A stretch of DNA of 64,000 bases from the NCBI GenBank assembly GCA_017644045.1, contig JAEPMI010000003.1:720233-784232 (forward strand). Direction: 5' to 3'. This DNA is from Deltaproteobacteria bacterium. Lineage in GTDB: Bacteria > Myxococcota_A > Polyangia > Polyangiales > Houyiibacteriaceae. The notes under the pieces are model-generated. The model searched no databases, had not been told where the DNA came from, and saw only the letters and a list, made by a program, of their open reading frames with translations. A program made the position numbers and the translations under genes. How positions within the stretch are numbered: the first letter of the stretch is position 1; every line of letters starts with the position of its first letter. Shown piece by piece: positions 26,613 to 37,437 of the stretch.

Positions 26613-27208
26613 GCGTCCTCGAGTCGGTGTTCGGGGCTGCTCGGTGGGAGCGCGGCCCCGTTGTCCATCCAGAGCCGGAAGCTCATCCGTGCGAAGAGCT
26701 CGCTCGGCGGGACCCCGGGCGGTGTGAGTCGTGGTGACTGGCGGCGGATGCGCGGCAGCACCTCGCCGAGGAACCAGCTGTTGTGGGTGATCAGCAGCGC
26801 GCGGACCTTGCCGGTCACGAAGTAGGGCGAGAGCAACAGGCGCATGCTCTCGTCGTCATCGGCGTAGCGCTCGTGAATGGCGCGGAAGCGATCGCGCTCG
26901 TCTCCATCGGGCGCGACCGCCTCGACGAAGTCCGCGAGCGTCGGGATGAAGCGGCGCGCGAAGTCCGGCAGCACGTGGTCGTGCTCGAGGACCATCTTGG
27001 TCCGCACGACGTTGCCACCGACCTCCAGGGTGGAGCCGACCATCGGCAGGATGACCCGCCGAATGCCCCAGAGGGTGTGGAGCCAGCGGTGGCGGTTGTC
27101 GGAGCAGAGCTCCTTGGTCGCGTCCACGATCGAGTGCAGCGCGAGATAGTCCTCGGGCTCGCCTCCGTGGCGCCGCGCCGAGATCTGCGCGTGTCGTTGC
27201 GGATCCAT
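26600..27208 (-). CDS. DUF6915-like protein
   Basis: 202 residues from the ATG at 27208, chosen because AGGAGGTGG lies just upstream; a longer start at 27241 lacks such a site. Early motifs (HAQISARRHGGEPEDYLALHSIVDATKEL, RHRWLHTLWGI, KMVLEHDHVLPDFARRFIPTLADFV) recall DUF6915 proteins, with their conserved His and Trp-Asp/His pairs, but this is from memory. The C-terminal 70 residues are family-specific. No signal peptide is present. It heads the run of small genes 26600 to 24599 on the minus strand and follows a broken kinase gene. Confidence 0.55.
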   Translation of the reverse strand: MDPQRHAQISARRHGGEPEDYLALHSIVDATKELCSDNRHRWLHTLWGIRRVILPMVGSTLEVGGNVVRTKMVLEHDHVLPDFARRFIPTLADFVEAVAPDGDERDRFRAIHERYADDDESMRLLLSPYFVTGKVRALLITHNSWFLGEVLPRIRRQSPRLTPPGVPPSELFARMSFRLWMDNGAALPPSSPEHRLEDACLS

Positions 27209-27339
27209 CGCTCCACCTCCTACGTCGGCGGAGTCTCTCACCTCCCCGGCGAGGCGAGGGCGCGCATCGCACGGCGGCTCCTCGACCGACGAGATCCCGG
27301 CAGTCGGCCCTCAGAGACCCTCGAGCCCGGAGCGGGGTC

Positions 27340-27573
27340 GTCACTCGCGGTGGTTCGAGGCCCGCGGCGGCCCGCGCCTCGCGCAGGAAGCGGGGCACCG
27401 CGTTGGCGTCCGCGAACTCGGTGCGGGAGGATCAGCTTGATGGCGACGGCCCACTGCAGCCGGAGGTCGTGGCCTTCGTAGACCGCGCCCATCCCGCCCT
27501 TCCCGAGCAGGCGGTCCAGCCGATAGCGATCGGCCAGGACGCTCCCGAGGTCCGGCTGCGGCGAGGAGGACAC
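27340..27573 (-). pseudogene. Truncated, frameshifted Ser/Thr protein kinase fragment
   Basis: From a GTG at 27573 the frame reads [37 protein letters not shown] and WAVAIKLIL, a classic Hanks kinase N-lobe with the glycine loop [10 protein letters not shown] and the VAIK lysine. At about 27432 it changes frame by one base: the expected continuation [22 protein letters not shown] is found in the neighbouring frame. After that the kinase similarity stops, so the activation loop, HRD and DFG are all missing. It is a dead remnant, probably left by the rearrangement that brought the accessory genes. It shares the myxobacterial kinase style with the intact gene at 57047. Confidence 0.8.
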
Positions 27574-27667
27574 ACCGCACGATCTCTCATGCGCCGCCGC
27601 TTGCAAAGGCGACTCGGCACGTCACCCACGGCGGGGCCGTTCCCGTCGACCCTTGCTATGCTCGGGC

Positions 27668-29320
27668 GTGCGCTTGGTGGTGGCTTGGCTGGTGGTGCTC
27701 GTCGGGTGCTCCGACTCGACCTCGCCGGAGTCGAGCGCGGTGCGCTTCGAGGAGGTCGCCGCCGAAGCCGGGCTCACGTACGTGCAGTCGCCGCCGATCG
27801 CCTTCGACGGGAGCTGCGAAGGCATGGATCCCGGGATCTGCATCGGCCGGATCCTCACGGGCGGGGCCACCGTGGGCGACGCGGACGGGGACGGGCTCCC
27901 GGACCTCTTCGTCACCGAGCTCGATGGGCCCGACCACCTCTACCGGAACCGCGGCGATGGCACCTTCGAAGACGTCACGGACGCCGCAGGGCTCGGCGGC
28001 CGCACCCGATCGAACGGCGCGGCCTTCGGCGACATCGACGACGACGGCGACCTCGATCTGGTGGTGCTCACGCTCGGCGACATCCGCCATCGGCTCTACG
28101 TCAACGCGGGCGAAGGCACCTTCGCCGAGGAGGCGCTCGCACGCGGCGCGAGCGTTTCACGACCGGAGCTCCCGCTGGTGGGCATGAGCGCGTGCTTCGG
28201 TGACGTCGATCGCGACGGGTGGATCGATCTGCACGTGAACGAATGGCGCCCCGCCGCTCCGAACGACGCACCCGACGGAACCCGACTGCTCCGCAACCGC
28301 GGTGAGAGCGCACCCGGTCACTTCGAGGACGTCACCGAGAGCGCGGGGGTCAGCATGGAGCCCTTCGCGCCCAGCTTTCCGGGCCGCGTGATGGCGTTCA
28401 CCTCGAGCTTCACCGACTTCGACGAGGACGGCTGGCCCGACCTCACGATCGTGGCGGACTTCGAGCAGACCCGGCTCTTCTGGAACCGTGGCGACGGCAC
28501 CTTCGAGAGCGGCAACGAGACCCTCGGCGCGGGCGTGCCCAGCGACGAGAACGGCATGGGGATCGCCGTGGCGGACTTCGATCGCGATGGGCGACTCGAC
28601 TGGTTCGTGTCCTCCCTCTCGGCGGCGAGCGAGTGCGACGGCTGCGGCTGGCACGACTCGGGCAACCGGCTCTACCTCGCCACCGCCAATCGCGCTTTCG
28701 AAGAGGTCACCGACGCCTGGGGCGTCCGTGAGGGCGGCTGGGGCTGGGGCACCTTCCCCTTCGACTACGACCACGACGGCGACCCGGACCTCGTGATGAC
28801 GAACGGCTACCGCATCCAGGACGATCGCGGCGCGGCCTTCCTGAACGATCCGATGCGCGCGTGGCGCAACGACGGCGACCGGATGAGCGAGATCTCGAGC
28901 CGACTGGGTCTCACCGACACCGGTCAGGGCCGCGCGCTCGTGGCCTTCGACTACGACGGCGACGGCGACCAGGACCTCTTCATCGCGCGCCACCAGGACA
29001 CGCCGCTCCTCTACCGCCGCGACGGCGTCGGCGGCCACTACCTGCGCGTACGCGTCGAAGGGCGCGGCGCCCGCGAGGGCGGCACCAACCGCCGCGGGCT
29101 CGGCGCCCGCGTCGAGCTCGTCGCCGAGTCGGGCGACGTCCCGCAGAAGCAACAGATCGGCGGCTGCGGCTTCCTCGGCCACAGCGAGAGCGTCGCCCAC
29201 TTCGGCGTCGGCGATTCCGCCCGTGTCGCCGCCGTTCGGGTGATCTTCCCAGTCACCGGCCAGACCGTCGAGCTCACCGACGTGCCCACCGATCAGGAGC
29301 TGGTCGTCACCGAGCCCTGA
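27668..29320 (+). CDS. FG-GAP / ASPIC-UnbV domain lipoprotein
   Basis: 550 residues from the GTG at 27668, which gives MRLVVAWLVVLVGCSDS, a lipoprotein signal with lipobox LVGC. The mature part holds repeated FG-GAP calcium loops (VGDADGDGLPDLFVTELD, DIDDDGDLDLVV, DVDRDGWIDLHV, DFDEDGWPDLTI, DYDHDGDPDLVM, DYDGDGDQDLFI), as in a seven-bladed beta-propeller. The C-terminus (LGARVELVAESGDVPQKQQIGGCGFLGHSE) is the ASPIC/UnbV domain that ends CRTAC1-like proteins. It is likely exposed on the outer membrane as a binding or adhesion protein. It diverges from the kinase remnant. Confidence 0.85.
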   Translation: MRLVVAWLVVLVGCSDSTSPESSAVRFEEVAAEAGLTYVQSPPIAFDGSCEGMDPGICIGRILTGGATVGDADGDGLPDLFVTELDGPDHLYRNRGDGTFEDVTDAAGLGGRTRSNGAAFGDIDDDGDLDLVVLTLGDIRHRLYVNAGEGTFAEEALARGASVSRPELPLVGMSACFGDVDRDGWIDLHVNEWRPAAPNDAPDGTRLLRNRGESAPGHFEDVTESAGVSMEPFAPSFPGRVMAFTSSFTDFDEDGWPDLTIVADFEQTRLFWNRGDGTFESGNETLGAGVPSDENGMGIAVADFDRDGRLDWFVSSLSAASECDGCGWHDSGNRLYLATANRAFEEVTDAWGVREGGWGWGTFPFDYDHDGDPDLVMTNGYRIQDDRGAAFLNDPMRAWRNDGDRMSEISSRLGLTDTGQGRALVAFDYDGDGDQDLFIARHQDTPLLYRRDGVGGHYLRVRVEGRGAREGGTNRRGLGARVELVAESGDVPQKQQIGGCGFLGHSESVAHFGVGDSARVAAVRVIFPVTGQTVELTDVPTDQELVVTEP

Positions 29321-29323
29321 CGG

Positions 29324-30022
29324 TCAGCCGAGGAACGCGTCGATCGCGTCCCACGCAGCGTCGCGGTCCCGTTGCGCATCGAGCAGCCGGAGCGTCGGTC
29401 CCGGGTGGCTCCCGATGAGCTCCGCTTCGATGGGCGCCCACTCGTCGTAGAACGCGTGGAAGGCGTCCGCGCCCTCGAGCCCGGCGCGGTTCCACGGGTG
29501 TCGCGCGAAGAATCCGCCGAGGGTCGCGGGCCAGTGCGGCGGTCGCTCGCTGCACACGGCCGCTCGGTGCGCCGCGGGGTCCGAGACCTCGAAGGCGATC
29601 AGCCGCGGGGTCGCCGGAGCCATCGCCCCAACGATCGCCTGCTGGATCGAGCGCACCTCGTCCACGCTCGCGCCGAGCAGGTAGGGGTACTCGAGGCACT
29701 GCTGGAAGTACTTCCCCTCGACGATCGCGACGGCGTCGCCCACGGCGAGCCGCTCGGCGAAGCGGGCCCACTGCGGCGCGGTGAACACCTGCTCGTCGCC
29801 CGGGTCGAGCGCCGGCGGCGCGGCGTCCTCGTCGCCACCGAAGACCTGCCGCGCGAAGCGCTCGCAGCGCGTCGTGATCGGGTGGTCCGGCGCGAAGCCG
29901 AACCAGTACTCGGCAGCCTGGCCGCGGGCGCTCAGGCGCTCGGCCAGCAGCTCACCGGTGGTGCTCTTGCCGGCGCCGACCGGTCCCTCGAGCAAGATCA
30001 GCCGGCAGTCCATCGCGTTCAC
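29324..30022 (-). CDS. P-loop nucleoside/thymidylate-kinase-like protein
   Basis: 232 residues from a GTG at 30022 whose last two bases lie in the purT stop (GTGA overlap); an ATG three codons later is an alternative. [24 protein letters not shown] is a P-loop at residues 7-30, and the next stretches ([23 protein letters not shown] and the E-R-PPHW region) fit the fold of deoxynucleoside and thymidylate kinases. It is too divergent for me to name the substrate. The translational coupling with purT suggests a nucleotide-related role. Confidence 0.7.
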   Translation of the reverse strand: MNAMDCRLILLEGPVGAGKSTTGELLAERLSARGQAAEYWFGFAPDHPITTRCERFARQVFGGDEDAAPPALDPGDEQVFTAPQWARFAERLAVGDAVAIVEGKYFQQCLEYPYLLGASVDEVRSIQQAIVGAMAPATPRLIAFEVSDPAAHRAAVCSERPPHWPATLGGFFARHPWNRAGLEGADAFHAFYDEWAPIEAELIGSHPGPTLRLLDAQRDRDAAWDAIDAFLG

Positions 30023-31221
30023 TCGAGAATGACCGTGACGCTCTCGGCGACCGCCCTCGCCTTCGCCTTCGCCTCGTCGATCGACGCGCCGCGCGCGAGA
30101 CCGACCCCGAGGCGCCGCTCGCCGTCGACGGTGGGCTTGCCGAAGAGGCGCAGCGCGGTGTCCGGCTGAGCGAGCCCCTTCGGGTCGACCTGGAAGCGCG
30201 GTTGGTCGCTCTTGCCGTGGCCGAGCACCACGTAGCTGGCGCCTGGACCATGCAGATGGATGTTCGGGATCGGCAGCCCGAGAATGGCCCGCGCGTGGAG
30301 CGCGAACTCGCTCAGGTCCTGCGTGATCATGGTGACCATCCCGGTGTCGTGCGGGCGCGGCGAGACCTCGCTGAACCAGACCTGGTCGCCCGAGATGAAG
30401 AGCTCCACGCCGAAGAGGCCGCGACCGCCGACGTCGTCGGTGACCGCCTTGGCGATCCGCTGCGCTTCGGCGAGCGCCTTCTCGCTCATCGGCTGCGGTT
30501 GCCAGGACTCGTGGTAGTCGCCGTCGACCTGTCGGTGACCGACCGGCGGGCAGAAGCTCGTCACCGGCTTCCCTTCGGCGTCGAGGTGGCGAACGGTGAG
30601 CAGGGTGATCTCGTACTCGAACTCGATGAAGCCCTCGACGATCACCTTCCCGGCGCCGCCGCGCGCGCCCTCACGCGCGATGGTCCACGCCTTGGCGACG
30701 TCGTCCTCGCTTTTGATGGTGCTCTGGCCGCGACCGGAGCTGCTCATGATCGGCTTCACCACGCAGGGCATGCCGATCTCCTCCACCGCCGCGCGGAACT
30801 CCTCTTCGGTGTCGGCGAAGCGGTAGGGCGAGGTCGGCAGCCCGAGCTCCTCGGCGGCGAGCCGACGGATGCCCTCGCGGTCCATCGTGAGCCGCGCCGC
30901 GCGGGCGGTCGGGATCACGTGGTGACCCTCCTTCTCGAGCGCGAGCAGCGTCTCGGTGGCGATCGCCTCGATCTCGGGCACCACGAAGTCGGGCTTCTCC
31001 TGCTCGATGACCGCGCGGAGCTTCTCCGCGTCCATCATCGGGAAGACGTGGGACGAGTGCGCGACCTGCATCGCAGGTGCGTTCGCGTAGCGGTCGCAGG
31101 CGACGACGTGGACCCCGAGGCGCATGAGCTCGAGGCAGACCTCCTTGCCCAGCTCGCCGGAGCCGAGAAAGAGGACCTTGGTCTGGGAGGCGGTGGTGGC
31201 GGTGCCGAGCTCGATCGTCAT
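30019..31221 (-). CDS. purT: Formate-dependent phosphoribosylglycinamide formyltransferase
   Basis: 400 residues, close to the E. coli enzyme (392). It makes formyl-GAR from GAR, formate and ATP in purine synthesis, replacing the folate-dependent PurN. An N-terminal Rossmann part ([22 protein letters not shown]) is followed by an ATP-grasp domain ([50 protein letters not shown], the Mg-binding part). The ATG at 31221 is preferred; an upstream start at 31239 is possible. The stop overlaps the next gene's GTG. Confidence 0.95.
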   Translation of the reverse strand: MTIELGTATTASQTKVLFLGSGELGKEVCLELMRLGVHVVACDRYANAPAMQVAHSSHVFPMMDAEKLRAVIEQEKPDFVVPEIEAIATETLLALEKEGHHVIPTARAARLTMDREGIRRLAAEELGLPTSPYRFADTEEEFRAAVEEIGMPCVVKPIMSSSGRGQSTIKSEDDVAKAWTIAREGARGGAGKVIVEGFIEFEYEITLLTVRHLDAEGKPVTSFCPPVGHRQVDGDYHESWQPQPMSEKALAEAQRIAKAVTDDVGGRGLFGVELFISGDQVWFSEVSPRPHDTGMVTMITQDLSEFALHARAILGLPIPNIHLHGPGASYVVLGHGKSDQPRFQVDPKGLAQPDTALRLFGKPTVDGERRLGVGLARGASIDEAKAKARAVAESVTVILE

Positions 31222-31263
31222 GGCGCGGCATCCAACCACAGCGGCGCCGCTGGGCCAACCGGG

Positions 31264-32589
31264 TCAGCGTGAGGCGCCGCAGGCCGGGCACTTCGGCAAC
31301 TCGGCAGCGTGGACCGCGCCGCAGTATCGGCAGCTGATGCCACCGAGGGAGCTCGAGTCCAGCGGCATCAGCTCGGGGTACACCGTCTCGAGCTCCAGCG
31401 AGCTCATCCGGTCCATCTCGGCCGACGGCGACCAGACCACCTCGAGCGCCACGAGCTCCTGCGGCGAGATCCGGACCGCCGCCTGGAGCAGGTGCGCGAT
31501 CGACTGGCGATCGAGCCGCGAGCTCATCGGGCCGAGGTGGCGCGTCGCGCCGACCACGAACGAGACCACCACCAACCCCTGGCCCTCGTGCGCCTTCGCT
31601 CGAAAGTCGGTTCGGCCGCCACGGCGCGTGTCGTGGCGGAAGCGGCTCTTGAGGTCCTGCGCCAGGTCGAAGAAGCGGCGCTCCGCGCGCTGTGTGCTCT
31701 CGAGGTAGCGCTGGAACATCCCGTAGCGAGCCGCGGGGAGGGCGTCGATCAGCAGCTGGGCCGCCTCGCTCGCGGCCCCGTGCATGCCGTGCGCGCTGCG
31801 CATGTCGTAGCTCTTGGCCATCCGTTCGAGCGCCTGCTGGATGCGCGCGCGCTGCGACCAGTCGAAGCCGAGACTGATCCGCCGGATCTCGCAGCTCCCC
31901 CCAGAGGTCCGCGGGACGGCGCCCAGGGCACGCGACTGGGATCGTCGCGCCCGTCTCGAGGCGCTCGCCTTGGAGAGCGCGCCACCGGCCAGGCTGAACA
32001 TGAACGCGAAGAGGAAGAAGAAGCTCCCCACCACCGCCCCGCCCAGCCAATTGGGCTCGTGCCGGTAGTTCCAGGTCGCGATCGAGCTCGCCGCCGGAAT
32101 CGTCGCGGAGTGCGATGGCGGCGCATCGGCCGCGAAGCTCGGCTCGGGCGCGTGGGAGAGCCCCTGCACCGCTCCGAGTGGCTCGGGGTACTCGAAGCGT
32201 TCGCCGAAGCGCCGCCCGAGCTGCGCCCGATCCGCGGCGGGCAACGCACGGTCCGCGGCCAGCTGTCGCTGCCGCTCTTCCTCGCGCCGTCGCGCCTCCT
32301 CGGCTTCTCGCCGGCGCCGCTCCTCTTCTTCGGCGCGGCGCCGCTCTGCTTCGCGAGCCTCGCGTTCGCGGCGCTCTCGCTCCATGCGATCGAAGGACGA
32401 CTCGCCGCTGCTGCTCGAGCCTCCGAAGCTGGAGCCACCGCCGAAGCTCGAGCCGCCCCCGAAGCTCGACCCGCCACCGCTGCTGCCTCCGCCGAACCCG
32501 CGCGAGCCGCCGAAGCTGCTCCCGGAGAGTTGCGCCGACGCGAGCGGGCTCGCGAGCACCCACACCATGAGAGCGATGGCCCAGCGCAT
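31264..32589 (-). CDS. DUF1517-type membrane protein with C-terminal zinc ribbon
   Basis: 441 residues from the ATG at 32589. A signal peptide (MRWAIALMVWVLASPLASA) precedes a Gly/Ser/Phe-rich stretch (FGGGSS repeats) and a highly charged coiled coil (ERERREREAREAERRRAEEEERRRREAEEA region, residues about 65-115). Then comes one membrane helix (GAVVGSFFFLFAFMFSLAGG) and a cytosolic DUF1517 domain (ALERMAKSYD, LLIDALPAARYGMFQRYLE, LVVVSFVVGATRHLG, LVALEVVWSPSAEMDRMSS). The last 30 residues add CRYCG and CPACG, a zinc ribbon. The function is unknown. It diverges from the gene at 32636. Confidence 0.7.
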   Translation of the reverse strand: MRWAIALMVWVLASPLASAQLSGSSFGGSRGFGGGSSGGGSSFGGGSSFGGGSSFGGSSSSGESSFDRMERERREREAREAERRRAEEEERRRREAEEARRREEERQRQLAADRALPAADRAQLGRRFGERFEYPEPLGAVQGLSHAPEPSFAADAPPSHSATIPAASSIATWNYRHEPNWLGGAVVGSFFFLFAFMFSLAGGALSKASASRRARRSQSRALGAVPRTSGGSCEIRRISLGFDWSQRARIQQALERMAKSYDMRSAHGMHGAASEAAQLLIDALPAARYGMFQRYLESTQRAERRFFDLAQDLKSRFRHDTRRGGRTDFRAKAHEGQGLVVVSFVVGATRHLGPMSSRLDRQSIAHLLQAAVRISPQELVALEVVWSPSAEMDRMSSLELETVYPELMPLDSSSLGGISCRYCGAVHAAELPKCPACGASR

Positions 32590-32635
32590 CGGCGCGACGC
32601 TATCAGATCGACGCCATCTCGGGCATCCTCCGGTC

Positions 32636-34138
32636 GTGCTCTGGACTTGGGTCAAGCGCATCCTGCTCGTCGGCATCACTCTGCTGGGTGGCAGCTGTGG
32701 CGCGTTCATCTTCGGCCACGACTACGATCCGCTGCCCTTGCCCGCCGAACACCTCCGCGCTGCCGTCGACCAACCCATCGACGAGCCGGGGGAGTCGCTG
32801 CCGCGTGTCGACTCCGGCGAGGTCACGATGGCGGAGGGCCGCGCTCCCGTGGAGGTGAGCCTCGACGCGGGCGAGTGCACGTTCATCGTCGCGGGCGCCG
32901 CCACCGCCTTCGGTTTCGGTCAGCTCTCGCTCCACGACACCGCTTCCCGCCAGACGCTCGTCCACACCGACGCCAAGCGGGTCGGTGCGCTGGGTTGGTG
33001 CGCGGCCGACGCGCCGCTCGAGCTCACCCTCTGGGGCACCGACGGGGACGACTTCGGCATGCGGCGCACCAAGGACGGCGACCCTCCGGGCTCCATGGTC
33101 TACCGCGTCCACGTGGGTACCCCCACGGAGCCGTGGCAGCGCTACATCGTTGGTGAGGCCAGCGGGGAGCCGCTCGCGGCGCTCACGCAGATTCGCAGCG
33201 AGACCGCGGGCGAGGCTCGGGACGCCGAGAACGCCCCCTCTGGCGAGCCGCTCTTCCGAGTCGACGTCGGTGTCGACGCCGCCATCGCGCTTCCACGCTC
33301 ACCCACCACGCGCTGGGTCGCACAGGCGCTCGGCGCCGTGGGACGGGAGACGGTGGAGGGCGACCCGCATCTCGAGGGCGAGGACCGGGAGAGCGAGGGG
33401 ACCGAGCGACCCGTCGCCCTGGTCGACCACGACCACGCTCGGGTCCTCGCGGTCATCGACCCGACCGACCTGCCCTTCGGCGACCCGGTCCCCTGCGTCC
33501 GCATCCACTTCTCGCGGCTCGCCGAACAGGGCGCGATGGTCGGCCGGCTCCCGATCCCGAGCCTCGAGGAGACCATGGACACCGAGCACCGCCTCTGTCC
33601 CACGGATCCGCCCACGGCCTTCGTGACGACCGCGGACGACGCGGCGGCTTGGCGCATTCGCGTCCTTCGGACCGAGGGCCCGACCCGAGCGCGCGCGCCG
33701 AGTGCCGTGCCGAGCGAGCCCCTCGTGGCGCACATCCATCGCCAGGCGGTCGCGGACTGCGAAGCCGGTGACCTCGGGGCCTGTGCCGAGGCTTCGGACC
33801 ATCTCGCCGGCGGGCGCTTCGTGCCCCGGGATACGGACGCGGCCAAGCGATACGGCGATCGGGCGTGCCGCGGCGCCGCCAGCCATTGCGGCGCCTACGG
33901 CAAGCTCCTGCGGGACACGGGCGACCAAGCCGGCGCCGTTCGGGCGTGGCAGCGGGCCTGCGACGACGCGAACGTCGAGAACGCATGCGCTGCGGTCGGA
34001 GAAATGCACCGGCTTGGAATCGGCACGCCCTTCGACGCGTTGGCGGCTCGGAACGCCTATGACCGGGCCTGCCGCTTTGGTCATCAGCGCTCGTGCGCCC
34101 GGATCGAGACCATGGATCTGCTGCATCTCGGGACCTGA
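32636..34138 (+). CDS. Membrane-anchored or secreted protein with Sel1-like repeats
   Basis: 500 residues from a GTG at 32636. The first 30 residues (VKRILLVGITLLGGSCGAF) form a signal or anchor helix with a weak lipobox. A long middle region is unrecognised and carries acidic stretches. The last 120 residues are about three Sel1-like repeats with paired cysteines (CEAGDLGACAEASDHLAGG, YGDRACRGAASHCGAYG, ACDDANVENACAAVGEMHRLG), like the cysteine-bridged repeats of HcpA-type proteins. It is probably a periplasmic scaffold. The gene lies between a divergent DUF1517 gene and the cytochrome operon. Confidence 0.6.
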   Translation: MLWTWVKRILLVGITLLGGSCGAFIFGHDYDPLPLPAEHLRAAVDQPIDEPGESLPRVDSGEVTMAEGRAPVEVSLDAGECTFIVAGAATAFGFGQLSLHDTASRQTLVHTDAKRVGALGWCAADAPLELTLWGTDGDDFGMRRTKDGDPPGSMVYRVHVGTPTEPWQRYIVGEASGEPLAALTQIRSETAGEARDAENAPSGEPLFRVDVGVDAAIALPRSPTTRWVAQALGAVGRETVEGDPHLEGEDRESEGTERPVALVDHDHARVLAVIDPTDLPFGDPVPCVRIHFSRLAEQGAMVGRLPIPSLEETMDTEHRLCPTDPPTAFVTTADDAAAWRIRVLRTEGPTRARAPSAVPSEPLVAHIHRQAVADCEAGDLGACAEASDHLAGGRFVPRDTDAAKRYGDRACRGAASHCGAYGKLLRDTGDQAGAVRAWQRACDDANVENACAAVGEMHRLGIGTPFDALAARNAYDRACRFGHQRSCARIETMDLLHLGT

Positions 34139-34219
34139 TCCACCATCGTGCTTGCCCGCTCTTCGCCACGCTTCTAAGGTCGGAGTCACGGCATCCCGAG
34201 CCACGCTCACCCCTCCCCC

Positions 34220-36804
<2,585 letters not shown>

Positions 36805-36805
<1 letters not shown>

Positions 36806-37437
36806 TGTACGGCCTCCTCCCGTGGTTCCTCGTCTTCCTGGCGGCTGGCGCGCTGCTCAGCGGCGTCTACCTCTTCTGGGAGAGCCTCCGGGCCGCCCTC
36901 GGCGCCTCCGAGCCCCTCGAGGTGCAGGCGACCGCCGAGGCCGACACGCGCCGCCGGCTCCTCGAGCGCAAGGAAGCGCTCCTCGCGAACCTGCGCGACC
37001 TGAAGTTCGACTTCGACGGCGGCAAGATCTCGCAGACCGACTTCGACGCGCTCGACGCCAAGCTCCGCGGCCAAGCCAAGGCGGTGCTCCGGCTCCTCGA
37101 CGAGGACGCCGAGCCCTTCCGTGAGCGCGCCGAGCAGATGATCAGCGAGCGCCTGGTCGCCGCTGGTCGCGACCCCTACCGAGCCGCTCCGGCCGACGCG
37201 CCGGTCCGCGACGCCGAAGAAGAGTCCGCGAAGGACGAGGACCCGAGCGAGGAAGCGTCCGCGAAGGACGACGATCCGAGCGATGAGGTCGCCACCAAGG
37301 GCGAGCCCGATCGGGTCGCCTGCCCGAGCTGCGAGACCCCGAACGAGCCCGACGCGGTCTTCTGTAAGAAGTGCGGCGCCCGCGTGAGCGAGTCCGACGA
37401 AGACGGCGAGAGCGCCGAAGAAGGGGAGGGCGCATGA
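36805..37437 (+). CDS. CcmI-like protein with C-terminal zinc ribbon
   Basis: 210 residues. An N-terminal helix (LPWFLVFLAAGALLSGVYLFW) is followed by ERKEALLANLRDLKFDFDGGKISQTDFDALDAKLR, the heme-maturation helix pattern of CcmI-like proteins. A poorly ordered, acidic Glu/Asp/Lys-rich linker leads to CPSCETPN and CKKCGA, a zinc ribbon. The start overlaps the CcmF-CcmH stop by TGATG, so translation is coupled. CcmI usually binds apocytochrome C-termini. The zinc ribbon is unusual for that family and suggests a local variant. Confidence 0.65.

Noticed and set aside
27238..27606. Intact protein kinase gene
   Set aside because: After the VAIK lysine the frame shifts and the catalytic HRD and DFG parts are missing, so it is listed as a pseudogene.
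32384..32635. N-terminal extension of the Sel1-like protein
   Set aside because: It would overlap the start of the divergent DUF1517 gene and encodes a Pro/Lys/Leu shadow of its Gly/Ser repeats. The GTG at 32636 gives a proper signal peptide.
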